Notes: a model not told the origin generated them from the sequence alone. A stretch of DNA of 17,731 nucleotides from JAEHDI01 sp035455185 (GCA_035455185.1 DATIFQ010000044.1:1-17731), one strand, 5' to 3'; shown: positions 1 through 8,142, numbered from the stretch's first letter. A program made the numbers and translations.

Positions 1-798
1 ATGCTCAATATTGTCGGCCGGGGCATGGCGGGGCGCACGACGGTCGAGCAGGATACCACCGATATGGATCCCGAGCGGACCGCCTCCGAAGCTGCGCGCT
101 ATCCGGGGCTCGTCGTCGGCATCAAGATCGCCCACTATGCCGGTCCGGAATGGATCGCTGTCGAACGGGCGGTTGAGGCTGGCAGGCGGGCGGATCTACC
201 CGTGATGGTTGACTTCGCGGAATTCCGCCCCGAGCGGCCGTTCCAGGACCTGGTCGTGAAGAAGCTACGGCCCGGAGACATTTACACGCACCTGTATTTG
301 GGTGCGGTGCCCATGCTCGACCCGCAAGGGCGTGTGTTGCCTTACCTGTTTGAGGCAAGGAAACGCGGAGTGATCTTCGATGTCGGGCATGGCGCAGGAA
401 GCTTTTTGTTCCGGCAGGCGGTTCCCGCCGTCCGGCAGGGTTTTGTTCCCGATTCGATCTCGACCGACCTCCATGTGGGCAGCATGAACGCAGGCATGAA
501 AGACATGCTCAACGTCATGTCGAAGTTCCTGAATATGGGCATGTCGCTGGAGGACGTGATTCTGCTCTCCACTTGGAACCCGGCGCGGGAGATCCGCCAC
601 ACGGAACTCGGGCACCTCTCGGTCGGGTCCTCGGCCGACATCGCCGTTCTTCGAGTGGTGGATGGCAATTTTGGCTTCGTCGATTCCAGCCGTAGACGCC
701 TCCAGGGCACGAAGAAGCTGGTTGCGGAGCTCACGCTGCGCGACGGCAGAGTGGTCTGGGATTTGAACGGCCTCACCAGCGACGACTGGACCAAGTAG
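1..798 (+). CDS. Amidohydrolase/deacetylase-family metallohydrolase, 5'-truncated
   Basis: C-terminal 265 residues of an amidohydrolase-superfamily enzyme of the EF_0837/AHA_3915 deacetylase type. Family members are usually about 390-420 residues, so roughly a third is missing and the gene must begin before the window. The ATG at base 1 is probably an internal Met, because the segment NIVGRGM is usually internal in this family. Visible metal-site candidates are Lys42 in VGIKIAHY (the likely carboxylated bridging lysine), a His in DIYTHLYLG, a His in FDVGHGAGSF and an Asp in DSISTDLHVGSMN. The end reads GHLSVGSSADIAVLRV, the usual C-terminal beta-sandwich of amidohydrolases. The family is thought to hydrolyse N-acyl or cyclic amide bonds, but the substrate cannot be read here. 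Its stop lies 9 bases from the stop of the convergent gene. The family call is fairly sure and the reaction is inferred. Confidence 0.85.
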   Translation: MLNIVGRGMAGRTTVEQDTTDMDPERTASEAARYPGLVVGIKIAHYAGPEWIAVERAVEAGRRADLPVMVDFAEFRPERPFQDLVVKKLRPGDIYTHLYLGAVPMLDPQGRVLPYLFEARKRGVIFDVGHGAGSFLFRQAVPAVRQGFVPDSISTDLHVGSMNAGMKDMLNVMSKFLNMGMSLEDVILLSTWNPAREIRHTELGHLSVGSSADIAVLRVVDGNFGFVDSSRRRLQGTKKLVAELTLRDGRVVWDLNGLTSDDWTK

Positions 799-807
799 CT
801 GGCGGCT

Positions 808-2037
808 CTACTTCAACCCAGCTTCGAACTCGATTCGCTGCCCCGCCACCAGGCGGTCGCACTCGATCGTGAGGCTGGGATTCTTGCCGCCCGAGGCGAC
901 CGTGAACTGACGGGTCTCGCCGGGCTGCAGGTACTTGAGCGACTCCTTGGCGCGCACCCCGTTCACCGCCACGAAGGCGTCGTAGTAAATCGGCGCCACG
1001 CCCGTGTTTGCGACCGCGACGCGCGAAGCCTTCGCCCCGGCCTCGAATGAGGCCACCTTGAACTTGTAGCCGCACGCCAGGCCGTGTTCCCGGATGCGCT
1101 CCATAGTGGTCCAGCGCGGCCACTGCTCGCAGATCATAAAGGTGATGCCGAAGTTCCTGGTCTCCCTGCTCCATGCCTCGGCCACGTGCTCTGCTCGCTC
1201 CTTTCCCGGGAAAAGTATCTCGCCACCCATGGGGGAGTGCTTGTAGCGGTCGCGCCCGAAGAATTCCCACCCTTCCAGGTTGTAGCTGGGCGACCAGGCC
1301 AGATGAAAGGTGTCGTCGAAGATCCCGAACCTGAGTTTCAACAACTGTGGCTGAGAGGCGAACGGCGTGCGCTTCGCCACGTGGGCGTCCTGCGAGATCA
1401 TCCAGGGCGTGTGCTGGAGAACCTTCGTCAGGTGGTGAAAAAAGCGCGCTTGGAACTCCATGCTCGGGAACGTCTCGTCAAGGACTTCCGGACCGGAGTA
1501 GACGTGATACTCCGACCACAAGCCGAAGCCGACTTCCAGGAATGCGAGTCGCGGATCGCGGTCGTATTTCTCCGCGAACTTTTCGTAGAATTCGAGAAAC
1601 AAGCGCTGCCACTCGAGGTGCGACCAGTCCGGAAATCCCGTGTCGCGCCGTTCGCTCTTGGCTACCCTGTCGGTGTAGTCCGGCAGCGCCTTGATGTACT
1701 GCGGCACGCTGCTCGGGCGGCCGGGGTAAGTGTCCCAGAAACGCAAGATCGCCTGGTGTTTGCGGCGCGCGCTGGCATCGAGTTTCCGCTCGACGGGCGT
1801 CCAGTCGTACTCGCCACGCTGCTTCACCACGTCGCTGTAACGCATGTAGGAGTACTCGAGCTGGATCGCGTCGGTTTCGCTGTTTTTCGAATCCTCCCAC
1901 ATGACAATGCCCGTCATGGGCTGGACATTCGTGATGCGACTCTCGAGCGGCACCGGCCGAAAGGCATCTCGCGCCGGCGTCGGGCCGACTGCGGCCACGG
2001 CAAAGGCCAGCGCGACCAACGCGTACCTGCGTTTCAT
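808..2037 (-). CDS. Exported DUF4832-like, glycosidase-fold protein
   Basis: A 409-residue protein beginning with a Sec-type signal peptide (MKRRYALVALAFAVAAVG). The open frame continues upstream to 2148, but the ATG at 2037 is preferred. A strong GGAAGGGGG Shine-Dalgarno sits just before it, the signal peptide begins there, and the upstream gene stops one base earlier. Motifs such as ILRFWDTYPGRPS, EVGFGLWSEYHV (Glu176, a candidate acid/base or nucleophile), MGGEILFPGKERAEHV and a beta-rich C-terminus (VANTGVAPIYYDAFVAVNG) match the DUF4874/DUF4832 type of TIM barrel plus Ig-like domain, which resembles glycoside hydrolases. The action is probably periplasmic or extracellular, on an unknown glycan. 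It resembles the upstream gene in layout (a W[GS]E motif after a beta strand), so the two could be distant paralogues. The family call comes from motif memory and no substrate can be given. Confidence 0.72.
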   Translation of the reverse strand: MKRRYALVALAFAVAAVGPTPARDAFRPVPLESRITNVQPMTGIVMWEDSKNSETDAIQLEYSYMRYSDVVKQRGEYDWTPVERKLDASARRKHQAILRFWDTYPGRPSSVPQYIKALPDYTDRVAKSERRDTGFPDWSHLEWQRLFLEFYEKFAEKYDRDPRLAFLEVGFGLWSEYHVYSGPEVLDETFPSMEFQARFFHHLTKVLQHTPWMISQDAHVAKRTPFASQPQLLKLRFGIFDDTFHLAWSPSYNLEGWEFFGRDRYKHSPMGGEILFPGKERAEHVAEAWSRETRNFGITFMICEQWPRWTTMERIREHGLACGYKFKVASFEAGAKASRVAVANTGVAPIYYDAFVAVNGVRAKESLKYLQPGETRQFTVASGGKNPSLTIECDRLVAGQRIEFEAGLK

Positions 2038-2038
2038 G

Positions 2039-3613
2039 TCAGACCCCCTTCCGCCAGCCGCGATCATCGAATTGCTTGAGTTGAACGACATACGAGCCGT
2101 CCGGATGTAATGGTTGCGCGCAGGTCCATCGCACCGGATGGCGGACACCTTTTGTCTCGAGCTCGGCGCGAAGCTTTACTTGCTGGCCTTCCAGGCCTGT
2201 GGGCAGAATAAATGATGCTTGACGCAATCGTCCCCCGTGCGGGTGGCCGCCATCGAGACCGCCGCCCACCCGCACTCTGCCGTCCATGCTTTCGACATGC
2301 ACCCTGAGTACGCCGGGAACGCCGGCGACGCCATCGTTAGCGATGCCGAGGATGATCTCGCTCGTGCCGTAACGCTTTCGTTGCCAGATGAAGGAGGGAC
2401 GCACGCGGTATCCCAAGCGGCGGTGCAGCGTTTCGAACGCAAAAGGATACTTCTCATAGAACCGCTGCAAATTTTCGGCCTCCGTCCACAGCGCCCAGTA
2501 ATTGCCACACAGATCGAGGACGTGCAGGGCGGCGTTTTCGCGGTCGTTGATGCCCGCTGCATCGAATACGAGAGCGGCTGGATCGTAGTGCCGGTTTCGA
2601 CCCTCCTCCATCACCACAGCCAGCCATTGCGGGCGGTTCGACAGGCACTCCACCTGAATCGGCTCCTCGATGTAAACGGTACTGTCCGAACGCAGCCAGC
2701 ATCCGGCGCGCACGGCAATGTCGAGGCATTCCCGATTTCCCGTTCTGCTGATATCAGGCTGCGTGTTGATGGCCAGCGGAGTCTTCTTCCAAGTGTCGAT
2801 CTGAAGCCGGGTCATCGCGGCCATGGTCTTTTCCGCCGTCAAGTAGTCCGGAAACGGATTGGGGAGCCTGTTGGTGTGTCCTTCGCCCCAGAATCCGTAC
2901 ATCATCATGTCCATGAACTCCAGCAGCGGATGGCCATCGAACTCGGCCGCCAGCAACTCGTTCAGTTCCTGGAACGCTTTCTGGAATTCGGAGTGGTCGT
3001 AGCGTGGCTCTACGTAATCCCAGTCCTGCGGTTTGCCGCCGCCCTCCCCGCGCGCCCGGCCGATCTTCACCATTGGAATTTTGTGTTGCAGAAAATCCGG
3101 TAGCGCGAGCTGCTTTGGTTGAAAGTTCGGGCTAGAAAGCTGGACCCGGAAGCCGACACGTAGATTGTGTCGCTTGGCTGCATCCAGAGTGAGTTTCCAG
3201 ACAGGGTTCAAGTCCAGCTTGCCAGGCTGCTTCTGCACATCGCGCCAATCGCAGCGGATGTAGAGCACATCGACAAACGGAAGACTAGCCAGCTTTTCCA
3301 CGGCCTCTTCCAGCGGCTCCTGGCCGCGGCGTGCGGCCAGTGAAGGGCCACCCTCCTCCCAGGTATAAGCCACCAGCCCGGTCCCGAAGTTCTTCACGTG
3401 CCCACGGGACGGATTGGTGAAGCCGATCGTCTGCCAGCCCTCGTCCTGATCTATGCCGAACGGACCTTGGTTAAGGCGGTCGGTCGCGGCGGGCGCTGGA
3501 CCGAAATCGTATCCGTCCCACCGATGGTCGGGGACATCGGCGCGCAGAGCGGGCGTGATTCCCGGCGCCAGCGTGGTTATTGCTGCTGCTCTTAAAAAGT
3601 CACGTCGAATCAT
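2039..3613 (-). CDS. Exported glycoside-hydrolase-like TIM-barrel protein (Tat-type signal)
   Basis: A 524-residue protein starting MIRRDFLRAAAITTLAPG, a twin-arginine-type leader (RRDFL) followed by an apolar stretch. A GAGGGGG Shine-Dalgarno lies about 8 bases before the ATG. The N-terminal half (residues 100-250) reads like a beta-galactosidase-type barrel: FVDVLYIRCDWRDVQKQPG, then LRVGFRVQLSSPNF, then FMDMMMYGFWGEGHT with Glu244 at the spot where clan GH-A enzymes carry a catalytic acid. The C-terminal part (residues 415-515) is beta-rich (EIILGIANDGVAGVPGVL; VKLRAELETKG), as in the DUF4832 family. It probably degrades or binds a plant or microbial polysaccharide outside the cytoplasm. 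It is the first gene of a two-gene unit, with its stop one base before the next ATG, so translation is likely coupled. Possible alternatives are a carbohydrate-binding protein without activity or a GH42-like enzyme. Confidence 0.72.
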   Translation of the reverse strand: MIRRDFLRAAAITTLAPGITPALRADVPDHRWDGYDFGPAPAATDRLNQGPFGIDQDEGWQTIGFTNPSRGHVKNFGTGLVAYTWEEGGPSLAARRGQEPLEEAVEKLASLPFVDVLYIRCDWRDVQKQPGKLDLNPVWKLTLDAAKRHNLRVGFRVQLSSPNFQPKQLALPDFLQHKIPMVKIGRARGEGGGKPQDWDYVEPRYDHSEFQKAFQELNELLAAEFDGHPLLEFMDMMMYGFWGEGHTNRLPNPFPDYLTAEKTMAAMTRLQIDTWKKTPLAINTQPDISRTGNRECLDIAVRAGCWLRSDSTVYIEEPIQVECLSNRPQWLAVVMEEGRNRHYDPAALVFDAAGINDRENAALHVLDLCGNYWALWTEAENLQRFYEKYPFAFETLHRRLGYRVRPSFIWQRKRYGTSEIILGIANDGVAGVPGVLRVHVESMDGRVRVGGGLDGGHPHGGRLRQASFILPTGLEGQQVKLRAELETKGVRHPVRWTCAQPLHPDGSYVVQLKQFDDRGWRKGV

Positions 3614-3643
3614 ATCGCGTCCCCCTCTTCGGAGAGCGTGGCT

Positions 3644-3672
3644 ATGGTAACGTACACGTAGATGGATTGCAA
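3644..3672 (-). promoter_or_regulatory. Candidate promoter for the glycosidase-like pair
   Basis: On the minus strand, TTGCAA (3667-3672) and TACCAT (3644-3649) are separated by 17 bases, about 30 bases upstream of the ATG at 3613. The match to the sigma70 consensus is moderate. It points away from the GGT-like gene's promoter, so the 3614-3807 gap is a divergent promoter region. Confidence 0.4.
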
Positions 3673-3707
3673 GACATAGTCCAGATTATTAGGCAACGAT
3701 AACGACC

Positions 3708-3737
3708 TTGACTTCGCGGGAAGCCTGCACCTATAAT
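3708..3737 (+). promoter_or_regulatory. Strong sigma70-type promoter for the GGT-like gene
   Basis: TTGACT (3708-3713) and a perfect TATAAT (3732-3737) are separated by 18 bases. Transcription would begin near 3744 and leave a leader of about 60 bases before the ATG at 3808. This is the best promoter match in the window. Confidence 0.65.
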
Positions 3738-3807
3738 CCAACGGTCCGAAGCGGCTCTTGAACAGGACCGAGACGCCTGCGTAGGCCGCAAGTTCGTGAA
3801 GGATGAG

Positions 3808-5475
3808 ATGAAGACTCTGTCTGGCGTTCTTTGCCTGCTGGTAATCGGATTTCCCGCCCGGGTTGGGGCAGCGCCAGACGACCGCATGGCCTCCGGGAGT
3901 AGGGGTTTGGTCGTGTCGGGCAGAAGCGCTGCGACTGCTGCCGGAATCCGGATTCTCGAGCGGGATGGCAACGCTGCCGACGCCGCCGCAGCGACGCTGC
4001 TCACGTTGAGCGTAACCACGGTCGGCGCATTCTGTATCGGCGGCGAAGTTCCGCTGCTGGTCTACGATGCGAAGAAGAACGATGTGAAGGTTCTGTCAGG
4101 GCAGGGCGGCGCGCCTCTTGACCCGGCGGCGATCGAGTGGTACCTGAAGAACGGAATCCCCAGCAACGACGTGCGCGCCGCGGCCGTGCCGGCTGTCGTC
4201 GACCTGGTGGTGACCCTGTTGAAGCTGTATGGCACAAAGAGCTTTGGCGAGGTCGTCGGGCCCACGTTGTCCATCCTGGACGCCGGCGGCCCCACCTGGT
4301 ACATCGATACCTCGGACCGGCGCAAGATCGAGACGGGACGCAACTGGCGTGCTGAGCTGGCAGTCACCTTCCGGAAGCTTGTCGAAGCCGAGCAGAAAGC
4401 CAAAGGCTGGAGAGAGAGACGGCTACAGGCGGTCGCGGATCGTTTCTACCGTGGTGATATCGCGGATGCCCTCGAGAAGTGGTACATCGCGCAGGGCGGG
4501 TTTCTCCGTAAGGCGGATCTGGCCGCGCACAGAACGCTGGTGGAAGAACCTGTGCAGGTCAGCTATCGAGGTTACGCAGTCCTCAAGTGCGGTCCCTGGA
4601 CCCAAGGACCCTATCTCCTGCAATCATTGCGCCTGCTGGAAGGCTTCGACTTGAAGGGCATGGGACATGCGTCAGCGGACTACATCCATGTGGTGACCGA
4701 AGCAATGAAGCTCGCTCTGGCCGACCGGGACGAATACTACGGCGACCCGCGGTTCACGATGGTTCCCCTGACGTCTCTCCTGTCCGACCCTTATACTCAG
4801 ATGCGCCGGCCGCTGATCGACATAAAGAAAGCCTCCCTGGAAGTACGCCCAGGCGATCCGTACCGCATGCGTCCTGTTAAGGAACCGCCGCCGCCAGCGG
4901 CAGCATCTCAGGGCGGCACCACTGTCATGTGCGTTGCCGATCGTTGGGGTAATGTCATTGCGGCCACGCCGAGCGGATTGGGCAGCTCGGCGGGCGTGGC
5001 CGGAGACACCGGCATCATCCACGGCGCCCGCTTGGTCAGCCTGAATACCTGGAAGGGCCATCCCAATTGCATTGCACCCGGAAAACGGCCGCGCATCACT
5101 CTGACGCCTACGCTTGTGCTCAAGAACGGCAAACCGCTGGTGGCCATCGCCGTGGCGGGAGGCGATCTGCAGGACCAGGTCAGCCTCCAACTCATCCTCG
5201 ATCACATCGACTTCGGCATGGTGGCGGAGTCGGCGTTTCAGGCCCCGCGATTCGCCACGCGTCACCACACCGGCTCGTTCGGACAGGACAGGCCGCACCT
5301 AGGCAGTCTCCAGGTCAGCGCGAAGGTCAGCGAATCCGTGCGCGAAGACCTCAAGCGCCGGGGCCACCTGGTGACCACCAGCTCGGGCGAAATCGGAGGA
5401 GCCGCGATGCTGTCCGTCGATCCCGCGTCCCACGAGGTTCGCGGAGCCGGGCCGTCGGCCGGCCGGGTCGAGTAA
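3808..5475 (+). CDS. Exported gamma-glutamyltransferase-like Ntn hydrolase
   Basis: A 555-residue precursor with a signal peptide (MKTLSGVLCLLVIGFPARVGA). The ATG at 3808 is preferred over the in-frame GTG at 3796 because AAGGA precedes it and the leader is then well shaped. The family mark GNAADAAAATLLTLSV is near the N-terminus. The autocleavage site is GGTTVMCVADRWGNV, so Thr371 would be the nucleophile that becomes the first residue of the small subunit. C-terminal family marks include TPTLVLKNGK, AVAGGDLQDQ and QAPRF. Residues typical of true GGTs are missing: the Arg that binds the glutamate carboxylate is Gln99 (SGQGG), the oxyanion Ser-Ser pair is absent (RPRITLTPT), and the Asp after the cleavage site is not seen. 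True GGTs transfer gamma-glutamyl groups from glutathione. This one probably cleaves a different amide, as YwrD-like or acylase-like relatives may. It is convergent with the bicupin. Confidence 0.85.
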   Translation: MKTLSGVLCLLVIGFPARVGAAPDDRMASGSRGLVVSGRSAATAAGIRILERDGNAADAAAATLLTLSVTTVGAFCIGGEVPLLVYDAKKNDVKVLSGQGGAPLDPAAIEWYLKNGIPSNDVRAAAVPAVVDLVVTLLKLYGTKSFGEVVGPTLSILDAGGPTWYIDTSDRRKIETGRNWRAELAVTFRKLVEAEQKAKGWRERRLQAVADRFYRGDIADALEKWYIAQGGFLRKADLAAHRTLVEEPVQVSYRGYAVLKCGPWTQGPYLLQSLRLLEGFDLKGMGHASADYIHVVTEAMKLALADRDEYYGDPRFTMVPLTSLLSDPYTQMRRPLIDIKKASLEVRPGDPYRMRPVKEPPPPAAASQGGTTVMCVADRWGNVIAATPSGLGSSAGVAGDTGIIHGARLVSLNTWKGHPNCIAPGKRPRITLTPTLVLKNGKPLVAIAVAGGDLQDQVSLQLILDHIDFGMVAESAFQAPRFATRHHTGSFGQDRPHLGSLQVSAKVSESVREDLKRRGHLVTTSSGEIGGAAMLSVDPASHEVRGAGPSAGRVE

Positions 5476-5626
5476 CCTACTTACCGAAGATTCTCGACGC
5501 ACCGGTGCACGCATTGATCACCGTGAAGGCGCCATCCTAGTGAACCGGGTCGCCGGCGGTTGGTCTGCCCGTTACGAGCCCGAGGCAGAAGAATACCGTA
5601 ACCGCCAATCGCGACATCACGATGCC

Positions 5627-6646
5627 TTAACGGTTTCGCTCCCGCGAGAACGGATACTTCGAGCGGACCGCCAACACAAGGTCATGCTCCTCGCCGGCCT
5701 TGGACCCACTGTGAAAACCGACGGTCGCATTGAGCCGGAAGAAATACGCGTCGCCCTCCCTGCTCGCGTACCTCCCTTCGTTGCCGTCAGCTCCACCTCC
5801 CGCCACCATGTCACCGTGGCCGCGCAACACGTAGTAGATTTCCTCCGCAGTGTCGTGATGGTGAGGGATGTTCGTGCCTCCCGGTGAAAAATCGATGATG
5901 AACATCTCTATTACAGTGTTGGTTGTCGCCAGCTTGTGTCTGTCGGGCCTGGCTGTGGTTGAGCCCATCAGCAACTTGAACTGTGAGGTGGAGCCGTGTC
6001 CCGCCAGCTGTCTCAGCTCCACGTCGTCGACATTCGCCAGCATGAGCTTCTGTGTCGGCGGTACCTGCAATCCGTCGGGAATCTTGAATCCCATCACCAG
6101 CAGCCGTAACGGGGTGCTGGATGCGTTCGCCGCACCATGCCTGATATCCACCGGCAGATACATGAAGTCGTCCCGCTTTATCGGGTATTTCTGGCTATCG
6201 TAGAGCAGCACGCCGGTGCCTTCGAGGACGAAGTAGATCTGTTCCTCGGCCGGGTAGCTCACGGTCTCGGTACTGCCGCCGGGATCCACTGTCAGTTCGC
6301 CGTACCGGGCGATGCTCTTGAGCTGTTGCTGGTCGGGATCTCCGATGGAGAAAATCGGTTTGTAGTGCGCGGTCGCGGTCGTCAGGTCCGCCTGCGTTGG
6401 CTGGATATCCGCAACGTGCCTGCACAGGAAAGTAGGATCCGCCGCAATCACCTGCAAGGTCGCGACGGCACAAAGAAGCGCCTGTATGATTCTTACGCGA
6501 AACACAACGTTAGTCCACCTCCTCCTCTTACTTACTTCGACGGACGCCACGCGATCAGCTGCCGCCGCTGCGCTGGCCATGGCGGTTAGCGCCACGCCGG
6601 ATCTGATGCCTACAGCCGATCTCAAGAATGCCCGTCTCAGGCTCAT
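5627..6646 (-). CDS. Exported bicupin protein with two possible starts
   Basis: The protein has two cupin domains: residues 118-190 (YPAEEQIYFVLEGTG, metal ligands partly lost) and residues 245-325 (IPHHHDTAEEIYYVLRGHG with a later His in VGFHSG, a complete His-His-Glu-His type set). The second domain probably binds a metal and could be a dioxygenase, isomerase or sugar-binding module. The substrate is unknown. The ATG at 6646 has a perfect AGGAGGT six bases upstream and follows the permease stop by 14 bases, so it looks translationally coupled. However, residues 1-40 form one leader (MSLRRAFLRSAVGIRSG, Tat-like) and residues 48-69 form a second (VFRVRIIQALLCAVATLQV) beginning at a GTG at 6505, which also has AGGAGGAGGT about 11 bases upstream. 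The true start may be 6505, giving 292 residues. Cupin identity is secure and the start is not. Confidence 0.78.
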   Translation of the reverse strand: MSLRRAFLRSAVGIRSGVALTAMASAAAAADRVASVEVSKRRRWTNVVFRVRIIQALLCAVATLQVIAADPTFLCRHVADIQPTQADLTTATAHYKPIFSIGDPDQQQLKSIARYGELTVDPGGSTETVSYPAEEQIYFVLEGTGVLLYDSQKYPIKRDDFMYLPVDIRHGAANASSTPLRLLVMGFKIPDGLQVPPTQKLMLANVDDVELRQLAGHGSTSQFKLLMGSTTARPDRHKLATTNTVIEMFIIDFSPGGTNIPHHHDTAEEIYYVLRGHGDMVAGGGADGNEGRYASREGDAYFFRLNATVGFHSGSKAGEEHDLVLAVRSKYPFSRERNR

Positions 6647-6660
6647 TTTGCACCTCCTGT

Positions 6661-8070
6661 TCACGAAGTAGCAGCGTGCCCCTGGAAGGGCCAGTTGTGC
6701 TTCCGCCGAGCGTTCATCAGAAACGCCGCCAATCCGGTGGCAATGGTTCCGAAGGCGTAGAGTGCGTACTTCCATCCGCCTGGCTGCACGATCGGGCTGC
6801 AGAAAACGTACAACCATCCCGCCAGGGCCACGACCGCCGGCAGGGGGTAAACCCACATGCGAAACGGCAGCGCGATTTCGGGGCGGAACCGTCGCAGGAC
6901 GAAGAGAGCTACGATCTGTCCCACGAACTGAACCAGGATCCGCGCCAGGATCAGCGCTGTAATGATCTGTTCGAGTTCGAAAAAACAGGCCACGATGCAC
7001 AGCGCACCCACCAGCAGAAGCGAGCGGTGCGGGAAAGCCCCCCGCGGATGCAGAGCCCCGAACCAGCGGAAGAAAACCCCGTCCTGGGCAGCCGCGAATG
7101 GGATGCGGGAGTAGCCGAGCATCAGCGCGAACACGCACGCGAACGAGGTTGCCAGGACCAGCACCGTTATGGTAACAGCGGCCCATCCGCCATAGATCCG
7201 GCTCATGAAAACCGAGGCGACAGCGTTGTGGGCCGGCGTGCCCGGCTTCAGCATCTCCCTCCAGGGCACTACCGACACGAAACTCGCTGAAACTAGGACG
7301 TCGATCAGCGTGACACCCAGAATCGACAGAATGACGGCAACCGGTATGGTTCGCTCGGGTCGCTTCACTTCCCCACCCAAGTAGCAGACCTGGTTGTATC
7401 CCAGATAGTTGTAGATCACCAGCACCGTCCCATTGCCGAGCCCCGCCAGAAAAGCCCAGTTGGGCCGCAGGCTGCCGGCCGGAATATCGAACAGCAGCCG
7501 TGGATCCGCGGCGGCCAAACCGCTCGCGATCACCCAGCCGGTGGTGATTAGTGCGGTGATCCACAGAATGAACATGAGCCGTGCCACGTCATGGATCTTC
7601 CGATATAGCGTGAAGACGACCAGCGCGCAAATCATACCGGCCGCCAACTTCATCAGCAGCGGATGGAAGGCCAGCGGAGGAAACAGGTAACTCAAGTACT
7701 GCATCATGCCGATGCCGGCCGAGGCAATCTCCAGGGGCCCACTGAACAGGAACTGCCAAGTGAACATCCACGCCATCAGCCGCCCCCAGCGCGCGCTGCC
7801 CAGGCTGTCCCGGAGGAAGACATAGGAACCTCCGGAACCGGGCAGCGCGGCGCCCAACTCGGCTACCACTAGGCCGTCGCATAAAGCCAGCAACGCACCG
7901 ACGCCCCAACTCAGCAGAGACTGCGGGCCGCCCAGGGTGGCGATGATGACAGGCACGGTGATGAACGGCCCAATCCCGATCATGTTGGACATGTTGATCG
8001 AGGTCGCCTGCGGGATTCCGAGTTCCCGGCGCAGTTGCGGAACGGGCGCCTGAACGCCGTTTTCTGTCAT
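6661..8070 (-). CDS. APC-superfamily amino acid permease
   Basis: A 469-residue integral membrane protein with about 12 hydrophobic segments, the usual size for the amino acid-polyamine-organocation superfamily. The first segment carries NMIGIGPFITVPVIIA, the unwound Gly-rich helix that contacts the substrate amine and carboxylate in this fold. Further marks are ELGAALPGSGGSYVFLRDSLG after helix 2, GGEVKRPERTIPVAVILS after helix 6 and SRIPFAAAQDGVFFRWFG after helix 8. It would sit in the inner membrane and import (or exchange) an amino acid or related amine, and the substrate cannot be told. The bicupin follows 14 bases downstream, so the two probably share a transcript. The LacI-type regulator is divergent from it across a 93-base gap and is the obvious candidate controller. 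The start at 8070 has only a weak GAGGT about 11 bases upstream. Confidence 0.88.
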   Translation of the reverse strand: MTENGVQAPVPQLRRELGIPQATSINMSNMIGIGPFITVPVIIATLGGPQSLLSWGVGALLALCDGLVVAELGAALPGSGGSYVFLRDSLGSARWGRLMAWMFTWQFLFSGPLEIASAGIGMMQYLSYLFPPLAFHPLLMKLAAGMICALVVFTLYRKIHDVARLMFILWITALITTGWVIASGLAAADPRLLFDIPAGSLRPNWAFLAGLGNGTVLVIYNYLGYNQVCYLGGEVKRPERTIPVAVILSILGVTLIDVLVSASFVSVVPWREMLKPGTPAHNAVASVFMSRIYGGWAAVTITVLVLATSFACVFALMLGYSRIPFAAAQDGVFFRWFGALHPRGAFPHRSLLLVGALCIVACFFELEQIITALILARILVQFVGQIVALFVLRRFRPEIALPFRMWVYPLPAVVALAGWLYVFCSPIVQPGGWKYALYAFGTIATGLAAFLMNARRKHNWPFQGHAATS

Positions 8071-8075
8071 ACGTG

Positions 8076-8081
8076 AACGTT
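8076..8081. promoter_or_regulatory. CG-centred half-palindrome, candidate LacI-family operator
   Basis: AACGTT, within GTGAACGTTAC, lies 5 bases upstream of the permease start. LacI-family operators typically have a central CG flanked by AA/TT. The outer bases here do not match well, so this is weak evidence. Binding here would block the permease-bicupin transcript. Confidence 0.25.
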
Positions 8082-8124
8082 ACCTCAAGCTGTCAATAGT
8101 ACACCATGATGCGGTCGGTGTGGC

Positions 8125-8132
8125 GGAATTCC
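8125..8132. promoter_or_regulatory. Perfect 8-bp palindrome upstream of the LacI-type gene
   Basis: GGAATTCC lies 4 bases upstream of the TATAAT box at 8137-8142, in the position of a promoter spacer. A protein bound there would hinder transcription of the regulator. It may be an autoregulatory site, but 8-bp palindromes are common by chance. Confidence 0.25.
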
Positions 8133-8136
8133 AAGG

Positions 8137-8142
8137 TATAAT
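8137..8142 (+). promoter_or_regulatory. -10 box of the LacI-type regulator gene
   Basis: A perfect TATAAT lies 21 bases before the ATG at 8164. No good -35 match is seen 16-18 bases upstream, which suggests a weak or assisted promoter. The leader would be only about 15 bases long and consist mainly of the AAAGGAGA ribosome binding site. Confidence 0.5.

Noticed and set aside
1..30. ATG at base 1 as a true start
   Set aside because: The residues that follow are internal in the deacetylase family, and the catalytic N-terminal His-x-His part is missing. The gene is cut by the window edge.
1084..2079. A 331-codon plus-strand frame
   Set aside because: It is the GC-rich shadow of the DUF4832-like gene on the other strand. 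It has no ribosome binding site or motif.
2037..2148. Upstream extension of the DUF4832-like gene to 2148
   Set aside because: It would overlap the upstream gene by over 100 bases and put 37 residues before a clear signal peptide. The ATG at 2037 has a strong ribosome binding site.
2219..3103. A 294-codon plus-strand frame
   Set aside because: It lies wholly opposite the Tat-exported glycosidase-like gene, which has clear motifs and a good start.
5499..5508. GCACCGGTGC palindrome as a shared terminator between the GGT-like and bicupin genes
   Set aside because: It is a 10-bp GC palindrome without a loop or T-tract, so a terminator cannot be supported.
5627..7564. A single 645-codon open frame on the minus strand
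   Set aside because: Its first half runs antisense-frame through the permease gene and has no protein-family features. Only the part below 6646 is a real cupin gene.
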